Source: Sphingobacterium bovistauri (GTDB lineage Bacteria > Bacteroidota > Bacteroidia > Sphingobacteriales > Sphingobacteriaceae). Taken from it: DNA of 41,931 bases. Below the pieces are notes generated by a model that worked only from the letters and a program-made list of their open reading frames with translations, ran no database searches and was not told the origin of the DNA. How positions within the stretch are numbered: the stretch's first letter is position 1; every line of letters begins with the position of its first letter. The DNA is taken from assembly GCF_020295405.1 (NCBI RefSeq), contig NZ_JADEYP010000035.1, forward strand, positions 1-41,931, written 5' to 3'. Below are positions 8,336-16,074 of this stretch, piece by piece. A program made the position numbers and the translations under genes.

Positions 8336-9193
8336 ATGGCTTCAGGAATATTTGCAGTGTTGGATGACATTGCCGCTTTGATGGATGACGTAGCGGTCGC
8401 AAGTAAATTAGCTACACGAAAAACCGCAGGTATATTGGGGGATGACCTTGCGGTAAATGCTGAGAAGGCTACAGGTTTTCTATCTTCACGTGAAATACCC
8501 GTATTATGGGCAATTACTAAAGGATCTTTTATAAATAAGATTATAATAATTCCAATCGTTTTTCTGCTACAAGTATTTTTGCCAATAGCTATTAAAGTAA
8601 TTTTGATAATAGGAGGGTTGTATTTAGCCTATGAAGGGGTAGAAAAGATAGTTGAATTCTTATTTCATCGTGAAAAAAATGGAGCAGAAGTAATTGAAGA
8701 AGCAAAGGGAAATGATGAAGCAATAGAGAAAGCTAAAGTTAAATCAGCCATTACTACTGATTTTATATTATCAGTGGAAATTGTAATTATTGCTTTGGCA
8801 ACGGTATTGGACAGACCATTATCCGTTCAGATTATGACGGTGTCGATAGTAGCATTGATAGCAACAGTTGGTGTATATGGCATTGTAGCTTTGATAGTAC
8901 GAATGGATGATGCAGGGTATAAACTCATACGTAAATCAAAGAATGAAGGTATAACAGCTATAATCGGAAAAGGGCTAGTAATGTCTTTGCCAGTGATTAT
9001 AAAAATATTATCAATTGTAGGCACCATAGCTCTTTTGATGGTTTCGGGGGGAATATTTGTTCATAATATTGATTATTTCCATGATATTCTACCTACGTGG
9101 AATGGCACATTAAAAGAGACAGTGATTGGATTTGGAATGGGATTAATTGTGGTAATACTAATGAAAATTATAAAAAAAGCTATAAAGCGATGA
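8336..9193 (+). CDS. DUF808 inner-membrane protein (YedI-like)
   Basis: 285 residues. The N-terminus MASGIFAVLDDIAALMDDVA and the following ATRKTAGILGDDLAVNAEKA are the hallmark of the DUF808 family, represented by E. coli YedI. Several hydrophobic segments follow (roughly residues 70-100, 140-180, 215-240 and 255-277), separated by a charged loop near 113-132. Function is unknown in the family. The GH31 gene starts 29 bases after the stop, so the two may share a transcript. Confidence 0.92.
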   Translation: MASGIFAVLDDIAALMDDVAVASKLATRKTAGILGDDLAVNAEKATGFLSSREIPVLWAITKGSFINKIIIIPIVFLLQVFLPIAIKVILIIGGLYLAYEGVEKIVEFLFHREKNGAEVIEEAKGNDEAIEKAKVKSAITTDFILSVEIVIIALATVLDRPLSVQIMTVSIVALIATVGVYGIVALIVRMDDAGYKLIRKSKNEGITAIIGKGLVMSLPVIIKILSIVGTIALLMVSGGIFVHNIDYFHDILPTWNGTLKETVIGFGMGLIVVILMKIIKKAIKR

Positions 9194-9222
9194 AAATATA
9201 AATCAACAAACTATAAACAATT

Positions 9223-10824
9223 ATGAGAATTAAATCAACCCTAATCCTATTGATCATATTTATTAACCAGTTTTATGGATATGGACAAACAGAGTCACAA
9301 TTAGATCTTCCACTCGATAAAGGCGAATATTGGTGGGGTGGTGTAGTTGCACAAGGTTCAAGTATGCCTTATTTAAAACCAGCAAAAGAATTCGATTTGG
9401 CAAGGGAGAACTGGAATAATCAAGTCGTTCCATTGTTCATTTCGAATAAAGGACGGTTTATTTGGAGCGAAAAACCATTTAAATTTGAGATTTTTTCAGA
9501 TAAAATAGTTATAAAATCTGGTTCTGAAAATATAAAAATTCAACAATCAGGTGCGACTTTAAAATCAGCTTTTTTAGCGGCGAGTTCGAAATATTTTCCC
9601 GCTTCAGGTATATTGCCAGCTGAGGAATTTTTTATAAAACCTCAGTACAATACTTGGATTGAATTGATGTATAATCAGAATCAAACTGATGTCTTGAAAT
9701 ATGCACAGGATATCTTGGATAACAATTTTCCCACAGGCGTATTGATGATTGATGACAATTGGCAACGTTATTATGGGAATTTTGATTTCAGAGCGGAGAA
9801 ATTTCCAGATCCTAAAGGTATGGTGCAAAAGCTTCATGCACAAGGATTCAAAGTGATGCTATGGATTTGTCCTTTTGTAAGTCCCGATAGCCCTGAATAC
9901 CGTGAATTAGCTTCTAAAGGTTATTTAATTAAGAAAAAAGGTAAAAGTGAACCTGCTATTTTGAATTGGTGGAATGGTCAATCAGCTTGTTATGATTTGA
10001 CTAATCCTGCTGCCTTCGATCATTTTGTTTCTATTTTGAAAAAGATGCAAAAGGATTATGGTATAGATGGTTTCAAATTTGACGCTGGTGATAATGCTTT
10101 TTATAACGAAAATTTTATCGATAGTTATGCTAAAGATGCAACATCTGTAGATCATACTTTGGCTTGGGCTAAACTTGGTTTAGAATTTCCTTTTAATGAA
10201 TATCGTGCTGGATGGAAAATGGGTGGACAGCCACTTGTACAGCGTTTGGGGGATAAAACATATTCTTGGAACTCAGTAAGAATATTAATTCCAGATATGA
10301 TTGCAGCTGGACTGTTAGGCTATGCGTACACGTGTCCCGATATGATTGGTGGAGGAGAATTTTCGACATTTTTGAATAAAAAAGCTGAGGATTTTGATCA
10401 ATCCTTAATCGTGCGTTCGGCTCAAGTGCATGCATTGATGCCGATGATGCAATATTCTGTAGCTCCATGGCGAATTTTGAATAAGGAGAATTTAGAGATT
10501 GTACGTCAATGTGCTGTATTGCATGAAAAATTCGGTTCTTATATTTTAGAAAATGCAAAACAATCTTCTAAGACAGGAGAGCCTATATTAAGACATATGG
10601 AATATTCTTTTCCTGGACAAGGATTTGCAGCAGTGACGGATCAGTTTATGTTGGGTGACAAATATTTGGTAGCGCCTGTCGTGGACAATAGATTACAAAG
10701 AGAAGTTAAGTTGCCAAAAGGCTTCAGATGGAAAGACGATTTGGGGAAAATTTACAAAGGAGGTAAGACGTACAAATTGGATGTGCCTTTAACTAGATTA
10801 CCATATTTTGAGATAATTAAATAG
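9223..10824 (+). CDS. Exported glycoside hydrolase family 31
   Basis: 533 residues with a signal peptide ending near YGYGQ. The barrel carries GH31 signatures: MIDDNWQ at 175-181, a KVMLWICPFVSPDSPEY strand, then GFKFDAGD with the presumed nucleophile Asp287, and LGDKTYSW with the presumed acid/base Asp344. CPDMIGGG stands where classic members have HDIGGF. GH31 enzymes are mostly alpha-glucosidases or alpha-xylosidases; the GFKFDAGD form resembles the branch containing animal MYORG, where alpha-galactosidase activity is known, so a non-glucose substrate is plausible. It is shorter than typical 700-800 residue members and lacks a C-terminal beta domain. Substrate not fixed. Confidence 0.9.
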   Translation: MRIKSTLILLIIFINQFYGYGQTESQLDLPLDKGEYWWGGVVAQGSSMPYLKPAKEFDLARENWNNQVVPLFISNKGRFIWSEKPFKFEIFSDKIVIKSGSENIKIQQSGATLKSAFLAASSKYFPASGILPAEEFFIKPQYNTWIELMYNQNQTDVLKYAQDILDNNFPTGVLMIDDNWQRYYGNFDFRAEKFPDPKGMVQKLHAQGFKVMLWICPFVSPDSPEYRELASKGYLIKKKGKSEPAILNWWNGQSACYDLTNPAAFDHFVSILKKMQKDYGIDGFKFDAGDNAFYNENFIDSYAKDATSVDHTLAWAKLGLEFPFNEYRAGWKMGGQPLVQRLGDKTYSWNSVRILIPDMIAAGLLGYAYTCPDMIGGGEFSTFLNKKAEDFDQSLIVRSAQVHALMPMMQYSVAPWRILNKENLEIVRQCAVLHEKFGSYILENAKQSSKTGEPILRHMEYSFPGQGFAAVTDQFMLGDKYLVAPVVDNRLQREVKLPKGFRWKDDLGKIYKGGKTYKLDVPLTRLPYFEIIK

Positions 10825-10840
10825 TTTTATTTAATAGATC

Positions 10841-10869
10841 AAAGCCGGATTACGTTGTAATCCGGCTTT
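10841..10869. terminator. Bidirectional terminator overlapping the prfH stop
   Basis: AAAGCCGGATTAC pairs perfectly with GTAATCCGGCTTT around GTT, followed by a T-run on the plus strand. The minus-strand stop codon of prfH (10850-10852) is inside the stem. Confidence 0.9.
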
Positions 10870-11488
10870 TTTGTTTTTCAATAAATTTGATTCCTTCAAA
10901 AATTCGAATTGGATTACCTCGTGCTATTTGGGCTTGGTTTAGCCAATTTTGATTTGCAAGGTTTTCATTTTTAGAATTCTCTAGTTGTGCTATTTTCTCT
11001 TTAATTCGCTTTATAGCAATTTGTTTGTTTTGAAGTTGAGAACGTGTGTCCATCACCTGAACTACAATATTTAGAGGTGGGTAATAGGCACGTACAGCTG
11101 AACTGACTTTATTCACATGTTGACCACCTGCACCAGAGCTGCGCATGGTTTCAAATTGAATCAATTTATCATCAATCATATGTGTGTTTTCTTCTTCGAT
11201 ATCTAATACAGCAATAAACCAATTTTTACGTTTATGATTTTTGCGAACAGGACTTGCACAAATCCACTGAATTGTTCCAATCCAACTTGCAGCAAATTCT
11301 TGTACACCAGATCCTTGGAAAGATAAGATAAGGGAACATATAGTTCCATTATCTTTCTCTGAAGAAGTTATTTCCGTTTTCAATTTGTGTCGATTTGCTT
11401 CATGTTCAAGCCTGTTTACAACATGTTGTACTGCGAGATTGCACTCTTGTGGACCTCTTCCAGAGGTAATTAATAGTTGTTTTTTCAT
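10850..11488 (-). CDS. prfH: Peptide chain release factor homolog PrfH
   Basis: 212 residues. The opening QLLITSGRGPQECNLAV is typical of PrfH. The peptidyl-hydrolysis motif GGQ is at 121-123 (SSGAGGQHVNKVSSAVRAYY). The protein is about 200 residues because it lacks the N-terminal domain of RF1/RF2, and there is no stop-codon-reading PxT or SPF motif. In E. coli, PrfH releases peptides from ribosomes whose 16S rRNA has been cut in the decoding centre by colicin E3-type toxins, and the neighbouring RtcB then reseals the rRNA. Here prfH starts 9 bases after the rtcB stop, the same operon order, so the same role is inferred. It shares the leader and promoter upstream of rtcB. Confidence 0.93.
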   Translation of the reverse strand: MKKQLLITSGRGPQECNLAVQHVVNRLEHEANRHKLKTEITSSEKDNGTICSLILSFQGSGVQEFAASWIGTIQWICASPVRKNHKRKNWFIAVLDIEEENTHMIDDKLIQFETMRSSGAGGQHVNKVSSAVRAYYPPLNIVVQVMDTRSQLQNKQIAIKRIKEKIAQLENSKNENLANQNWLNQAQIARGNPIRIFEGIKFIEKQKSRITT

Positions 11489-11497
11489 AAATTTTGA

Positions 11498-12889
11498 CTA
11501 TTTATCCATTCGTACAATTTTTGGTGTGAACGTACCCAATACATGCACTAGTTCACTTTGCAAGGCAATGACTTTTTTGATGTCTTTGTATGCCATCGGC
11601 GATTCGTCAACGCTACCACCAATCAATTCTACACCTTTGTTTTCAATTTCTTTAAACATCTGACTTTTGGTAATTGAATTTTTGCAGGCAGCTCTCGACA
11701 TCAATCTTCCTGCACCATGTGATGCAGAATCCAAGCTCAAGCTATTTCCTTTGCCTTCAATAATATAACCTTCCGTAGTCATAGAGCCAGGTATGATGCC
11801 CAAAACACCTCTTTGTGCCGGCGTAGCGCCTTTGCGATGAACTATACATTCTTTGCCAGCGATAATTTCCTTCCAAGCAAAATTGTGATGGTTTTCGATT
11901 TTTGCTAAAGGTTGTTTACCTAATGCTTTTGCAATTCTTCGGTGAATATCATCATGACATGCTTTTGCATAATCGCCAGCTAGATTCATCGCCAACCAGT
12001 ATTCTTGTCCGTCATGAGTGTCCAAATCTAACCATGCTAAATGTTGCACATGGCGTGGCAAAGGACATTGTTTGGTCGCCAAGTAAGTGTAATGTTTCGC
12101 AATATTAGCCCCTAATCCTCTTGAACCTGAATGTGCTAATACAGCAATATATTCGCCTTTTGGAATATTTAATGTTTCGCTTTCAGTATCAATTTTTACA
12201 ATTCCAAATTCGACGAAATGATTACCACCTCCTGATGTTCCTAACTGTTTGTATGCTTTGTCTTTAAGATTTTTCAGCAAAGGAATATCCTGAAATTCAT
12301 ACCTGTCTAAAATGGCATGTTCACTCTTTTGCTTATGTACTTCATTCATGCCGAACTTGGTGTTATCTTTTAAGATATTCGTCAGTTGGAATGTTTTCCC
12401 ATTAAAATAGCTAGCTGGCAAATCGTAAATATACAACGACATTCTACAGCCAATATCCACACCTACACCATACGGAATAACGGTATTATCTGTGGCTAAT
12501 ACTCCACCAATCGGCAATCCATAGCCACTATGTGCATCAGGCATCAAGGCACCTTGAATTGCTATAGGCAACTTTAGTGCATCGTACAATTGCCTTTTAG
12601 CTTGTTCGTCAATTTCATTTTCGCCGAAAATCGAAAATGGAGCACGTTGATTGTTTAATTGCTGCAAGCGTATTTCGATTGGCTTTATCAATGCTTCTGC
12701 TATTTTACCCCAGATACCATCTCCAATATATTGTTCTGGTGCTTGTAATACATCTTTGGCTTCTACTAAAATTCTTTCTTTTTTCTCGCGTTTGCGATAG
12801 CGATGAATTTGCCCTAATGCAATATTCACCACATTGTTTTGTGGAAAACCTAATTTGATAAGGTCTTTCCCTGAGAGTTTACTTCCCAT
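11498..12889 (-). CDS. rtcB: RNA ligase RtcB (RtcB2 type, paired with PrfH)
   Basis: 463 residues. The enzyme joins RNA 2',3'-cyclic phosphate (or 3'-phosphate) ends to 5'-OH ends using GTP and manganese. Visible ligands and catalytic residues: Cys148 in GVDIGCRM, Asn223-His224 in GGGNHFVE, His253 in HSGSRGLG, His334/335 in ENHHNFAW, and the guanylated His391 in SHGAGR. A basic N-terminal stretch (RYRKREKKER, 30-39) precedes the core. Pairing with prfH points to 16S rRNA repair rather than tRNA splicing. No RtcR regulator or archease gene is in view. Upstream lies an attenuator-like leader, so control is probably at transcription elongation. It could also act on other cleaved RNAs, for instance tRNA anticodon loops. 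Confidence 0.95.
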   Translation of the reverse strand: MGSKLSGKDLIKLGFPQNNVVNIALGQIHRYRKREKKERILVEAKDVLQAPEQYIGDGIWGKIAEALIKPIEIRLQQLNNQRAPFSIFGENEIDEQAKRQLYDALKLPIAIQGALMPDAHSGYGLPIGGVLATDNTVIPYGVGVDIGCRMSLYIYDLPASYFNGKTFQLTNILKDNTKFGMNEVHKQKSEHAILDRYEFQDIPLLKNLKDKAYKQLGTSGGGNHFVEFGIVKIDTESETLNIPKGEYIAVLAHSGSRGLGANIAKHYTYLATKQCPLPRHVQHLAWLDLDTHDGQEYWLAMNLAGDYAKACHDDIHRRIAKALGKQPLAKIENHHNFAWKEIIAGKECIVHRKGATPAQRGVLGIIPGSMTTEGYIIEGKGNSLSLDSASHGAGRLMSRAACKNSITKSQMFKEIENKGVELIGGSVDESPMAYKDIKKVIALQSELVHVLGTFTPKIVRMDK

Positions 12890-12998
12890 TTTGATTATTT
12901 AAATATTAAAAATTACTCAACATAGATTGAGTGTGTTTTGATTAAATATTCGGGAAATTCTTAAGGTAAAGGATGATTGTAATCAAGGAATTACGCGT

Positions 12999-13027
12999 AA
13001 AAAAAGCCCGAATGATCTTCGAGCTTT
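12999..13027 (-). terminator. Intrinsic terminator of the rtcB leader (arms 3 and 4)
   Basis: On the minus strand AAAGCTCGAA pairs with TTCGGGCTTT (10 bp, one G-U) around a 5-base loop and is followed by a T-run. It sits about 110 bases before the rtcB start and 25 bases after the leader stop, so readthrough must be needed for rtcB expression from the promoter at 13181. Confidence 0.88.
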
Positions 13028-13152
13028 ATACATATTATGATAATATTGAAATTATGATAGGGTGGTATAAGCACGAAGAAGGACCACAGCAAAATCTGTT
13101 GCTGATGAAGTCGAATATGTGAAATTTAGTACACGCATTTTCTTCGTTTATT
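13016..13152 (-). promoter_or_regulatory. Attenuator: alternative RNA pairings before rtcB
   Basis: Three competing pairings can be drawn on the minus-strand RNA. Arm 1 (13152-13141, AATAAACGAAGA) lies 3-14 bases upstream of the leader ATG and can pair with arm 2 (13079-13065, TCTTCGTGCTTATAC; 7 plus 4 pairs with a 2-base bulge). Arm 2 lies in leader codons 20-25 and can pair with arm 3 (13031-13016, GTATAAAGCTCGAAGA; 14 pairs, one mismatch, one bulge). Arm 3 is also the 5' side of the terminator. This is the classic 1:2, 2:3, 3:4 arrangement of ribosome-controlled attenuation. A ribosome held at or just after the start would mask arm 1 and favour the antiterminator. Pairings are by eye; energies were not computed. 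Confidence 0.72.
13052..13138 (-). CDS. Leader peptide upstream of rtcB (28 residues)
   Basis: A 28-codon ORF from ATG at 13138 to TAA at 13052. The peptide starts MRVLNFTYSTSSATDF and ends AVVLLRAYTTLS. It has five Thr, four Ser and four Leu and is not dominated by one amino acid, so it is not an obvious sensor of a single charged tRNA. It lies between a consensus promoter and an intrinsic terminator, and its codons 20-25 form the antiterminator arm. A ribosome stalling in the first few codons would cover the upstream arm. It could instead be a relic of an amino-acid biosynthesis leader, but no such genes follow. Confidence 0.65.
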   Translation of the reverse strand: MRVLNFTYSTSSATDFAVVLLRAYTTLS

Positions 13153-13180
13153 AAAGGGTTAAACCATTTTTTTGTCGAGA

Positions 13181-13212
13181 CAAAGATATAGATATAAATT
13201 TCAATTTTGCAA
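13181..13212 (-). promoter_or_regulatory. Bacteroidota-type promoter for the rtcB-prfH leader
   Basis: On the minus strand TTG (13212-13210), a 21-base spacer and TATCTTTG (13188-13181) match the TTG / TAnnTTTG consensus of the Bacteroidota main sigma factor. The predicted start, near 13175, gives a short 5' region before the leader ATG. Confidence 0.75.
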
Positions 13213-13255
13213 ATTTTAAATTTATATTTTTTATAAAAGGCTTGTAATCAGTATT

Positions 13256-14125
13256 TTATTTCATTTCTATTACCTGTGCGGCATGTTTACCATCCCAATA
13301 GTATTTCTCTCGTTTTCTAGTTTTCTTATATTTTGGTTCTGAAACATATTCATCTATTACCTCCCCTTCTTCAATATCTTTTATGATCAAATTAGCTCCT
13401 AAATTGTGCTCAGATGGGAATAATATTGTTTCTTCATAGTAATAAACTCCAGCATCGCCAACACTCGATTTTTGAAACATAGTTTCAAAATTTTGACCAT
13501 TCCATGAAAAATAATAATGTGTAGAAGCAATACCGCACGCTTCGCCTAAAAAACCAATTCGATGTATAGATTCCAGATTGGACAATCCCATATTTGGTAA
13601 TATTTTGCTATCCGTATAAGTTTGTCCGTTTAGCGAAACTGGGTAATAATTTCGGGCAATAAGATTATTATTATCCATACATTTTATCTCTAAAAGATAC
13701 GTTGGTTCACTATAAGAAGTTCCTTTTTCGAAACGTAAAAAACCATGGATGAAATTTAAACTTTTATTATTTTTATTGTGACCTAAATCAAGTAAACCAA
13801 GCCAAATAAAGCCTTCTTTATATTTGTTGTCATACAGATAAGATATTTTTTGCCAAGGAGCTTTGAATCCTCGTATCGTGCTAGGATTATAGGCTTCGGA
13901 TTTTATATATACAGGTGTACCGTGTACTAATGAGTCTATGATTTTTCCATTTAAACTTGGAGCATCTCTGAGATAAGCTTGGTCTGCAAAAACATATGCT
14001 GTATCGCCAATTTGTTTATTCCAAAGGTTGAACTCATCCACTTCATAGGCGGCTGCTTCTTGTGATTGCGAATAGGAGCTTTGAAGTATAAAGGTTAATA
14101 CAAAAATTAATAGTATTCTTTTCAT
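13256..14125 (-). CDS. Exported protein with SH3-like domain
   Basis: 289 residues with a signal peptide ending SSYSQ. Residues about 41-75 (DTAYVFADQAYLRDAP... then GKIIDSLVHGTPVYI) look like a bacterial SH3 domain, often found in envelope proteins that contact peptidoglycan or peptides. The rest is unrecognised, with a GEACGIASTHYYFSWNGQ segment and a basic KKTRKREKYYWDG tail. Single gene; the rtcB leader promoter begins about 40 bases after its stop. Confidence 0.75.
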   Translation of the reverse strand: MKRILLIFVLTFILQSSYSQSQEAAAYEVDEFNLWNKQIGDTAYVFADQAYLRDAPSLNGKIIDSLVHGTPVYIKSEAYNPSTIRGFKAPWQKISYLYDNKYKEGFIWLGLLDLGHNKNNKSLNFIHGFLRFEKGTSYSEPTYLLEIKCMDNNNLIARNYYPVSLNGQTYTDSKILPNMGLSNLESIHRIGFLGEACGIASTHYYFSWNGQNFETMFQKSSVGDAGVYYYEETILFPSEHNLGANLIIKDIEEGEVIDEYVSEPKYKKTRKREKYYWDGKHAAQVIEMK

Positions 14126-14196
14126 ACAACAAAGTATGCAAAAATCATGCTTCTTTTTTCTCCCTGAAAACAGGGAATTATTAGATAAGCAATTTT

Positions 14197-14533
14197 TTAT
14201 TGCTTATCTAATAATATAATTTCATTTTCCCTGGATTCTATGTTTATTTTAATAGACATCATTAGAGCAATTGCTACCAAAATCACTGTCAAAAATGGTA
14301 ATAGAAGACCGATTATAATTACCGCAATAAGTGGTAAGTCTAAAATCTTTTTACCCGACTCAGCATTTGCTATAAATCTTAACTTGCCAAGTTTATTCGT
14401 GAAGTTTGAAATAAAACTTTTTACCCGACTCAGCATTTGCTATAAATCTTAACTTGCCAAGTTTATTCGTGAAGTTTGAAATAAAACTTTTTACGTTTAA
14501 TCCGTCGATTGAAAATATTTTTTTAGTTGTCAT
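14197..14533 (-). pseudogene. DUF4342-like small membrane protein, frameshifted by a tandem duplication
   Basis: Read from ATG at 14533 (MTTKKIFSIDGLNVKSF...), the frame stops after 46 residues at 14393. A second ATG at 14436 opens a 79-residue frame that begins MLSR and then repeats VKSFISNFTNKLGKLRFIAN before running into ILDLPLIAVIIIGLLLPFL and a C-terminal strand. Removing one copy of the 70-bp repeat fuses these into one 88-residue protein with a basic start, a DUF4342-like core and one or two membrane segments. Since 70 is not a multiple of three, the duplication shifts the frame. The downstream frame could still yield a nearly complete protein, so loss of function is not certain. Confidence 0.75.
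14347..14494. repeat. 70-bp perfect tandem duplication
   Basis: Positions 14347-14424 are identical to 14417-14494, a 78-base match at a period of 70. There is no difference between the copies, so the event is recent (or an assembly artefact). It lies inside the DUF4342-like gene. Confidence 0.97.
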
Positions 14534-14660
14534 ACTATTCTTTGTTTAAAATTATAGTACAAATATATCGTGTAGACAATCGCTTAGGGATAGCGATTAG
14601 GTATTCCTTGAAAAGTTGTCGGTGAATAGGGGGAATGCCGCGGTAGATAGAGATTACAAA

Positions 14661-14706
14661 AAAACGTCATTTTGATTGATATCGAAATATTCCAAAATGA
14701 CGTTTT
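14661..14706. terminator. Terminator after sodA
   Basis: AAAACGTCATTTTG pairs perfectly (14 bp) with CAAAATGACGTTTT around an 18-base loop, just downstream of the sodA stop on the minus strand. Confidence 0.85.
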
Positions 14707-14724
14707 GTATATAATAGTGTAAAA

Positions 14725-15399
14725 CTATTTCTTTAATGCTTTTTCGTAGCGAACAGATACTTCATCCCAATTGATGATATTCCAAATACCTGTTAAGTAA
14801 TCTGCGCGTTTGTTTTGGTAACGTAGGTAATAGGCATGTTCCCATACATCAAGACCTAAAATAGGCGTTCCTTTTTCCTCTACTACATCCATCAAAGGAT
14901 TATCTTGGTTTGCAGTGGAAGAAACAAATAATTTACCTGATTTATCGACAGATAACCATGACCATCCCGAGCCAAAACGTGCTGCGCCTGCTGCATTTAC
15001 TTTTTCTTTTAAGGCATCTACAGATCCGAATGTATCGTTAATTGCTTTTGCTAGTTTTGCAGAAGGTTTAGTTCCTGTTTTAGGAGTCAAGATCGACCAA
15101 AATAATTCGTGATTGTAATGACCACCACCATTATTGCGTACAGCAGCAGATTGTGTTGAAATATTAGCTAAGATAGATTCAATACTTGCTTTTTCAGCTG
15201 CTGTGCTAGCAATAGCTTTATTCAAATTAGCTGTGTATGCAGCAGCGTGCTTGCTGTAGTGAATTTCCATTGTTTTAGCATCAATAGCACCTTCTAAAGC
15301 ATTGTATGCATACGGAAGAGGTGTTTGCTTGAACTGTGCAAATGAAGCTTGTGAAGCAAATATCGCTGTAGCCAAAAAAGCTGATTTCAATATATTCAT
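14725..15399 (-). CDS. sodA: Exported Mn-type superoxide dismutase
   Basis: 224 residues with a signal peptide (MNILKSAFLATAIFA, cleavage near SFAQ), so predicted periplasmic. It converts superoxide to oxygen and hydrogen peroxide. Metal ligands: His47 (EIHYSKH), His97 (GGGHYNHELFW), Asp184 and His188 (LDVWEHAYYL). The middle GGG motif and Gln165 in STANQDNPLM are the manganese-type pattern; iron enzymes carry the active-site Gln near the second ligand instead. Cambialistic use is possible. The peroxide it makes would be the substrate of the exported catalase encoded near 5000. The gene stands alone with its own terminator. Confidence 0.95.
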   Translation of the reverse strand: MNILKSAFLATAIFASQASFAQFKQTPLPYAYNALEGAIDAKTMEIHYSKHAAAYTANLNKAIASTAAEKASIESILANISTQSAAVRNNGGGHYNHELFWSILTPKTGTKPSAKLAKAINDTFGSVDALKEKVNAAGAARFGSGWSWLSVDKSGKLFVSSTANQDNPLMDVVEEKGTPILGLDVWEHAYYLRYQNKRADYLTGIWNIINWDEVSVRYEKALKK

Positions 15400-15479
15400 A
15401 GTATATGTTTTTGTTTTAAATATAAGCTTTGTTGCGATTCAATACAAACTTGGAAGATTTTATAACAATAATTTAACAA

Positions 15480-16070
15480 TTAGAAGGAATAAGATATACC
15501 GTACGAAAGTTGTTGGAATGGATTATTTAGAAGATTGAAACTTGATGATTTAGTTTCTGAAACATCAAGTTTTGTTGATGAATACGATATTAGATCATTA
15601 AGTCGTAATTCAATACCAAAGCGCTTATATAAATTATATCTTGCACCCATATTTATATTTAAAAAAGCTCCTTTAGATGAAATATCATTAAAAGTATCCA
15701 TTTCACTTTTATGCTTTAGTGTGGTATAACTTGCATTTAACTCAGAAAAGAGCTGAAATTTTGTTATATCTATTAGATTATACTGTATAAAACCACCAAA
15801 CTTATTGCCAGTTAGTTTTGAGTAAATATTGTCATTGTCTTCTGTTTTATCTTTTGATATCGCATATAAAAAACCTACTCCCCACTTATTTTTAAGTTTA
15901 TACATTATTCGAGGGTTGATTTGAGTAAAGTTGTTGGAATGTTTTTGAATTTCAGTTTCGCTATTACTATTATTAAATCTAAATGATGTGGAAATAATGA
16001 ATTTATTTTCTTGCGCATAAGAAATTGGCAAAGCAAAACAAGTAATTAGAGTTATTATAAAAGTTTTCAT
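15480..16070 (-). CDS. Outer-membrane beta-barrel protein
   Basis: 196 residues from the ATG at 16070, which opens on a signal peptide (MKTFIITLIT to PISYAQ). An upstream in-frame ATG at 16163 would overlap the preceding gene and lacks a leader. The mature part is alternating hydrophobic and polar strands ending in Phe (ISYSF), as expected of an 8-strand barrel. No specific family is recognised. It starts 4 bases after the stop of the preceding gene, so the two are translationally close. Confidence 0.75.
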   Translation of the reverse strand: MKTFIITLITCFALPISYAQENKFIISTSFRFNNSNSETEIQKHSNNFTQINPRIMYKLKNKWGVGFLYAISKDKTEDNDNIYSKLTGNKFGGFIQYNLIDITKFQLFSELNASYTTLKHKSEMDTFNDISSKGAFLNINMGARYNLYKRFGIELRLNDLISYSSTKLDVSETKSSSFNLLNNPFQQLSYGISYSF

Positions 16071-16074
16071 ATTA

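Noticed and set aside
12914..12932. Small hairpin ACTCAA/TTGAGT 25 bases before the rtcB start.
   Set aside because: Six base pairs only and no U-run; it may be chance and does not cover the start codon.
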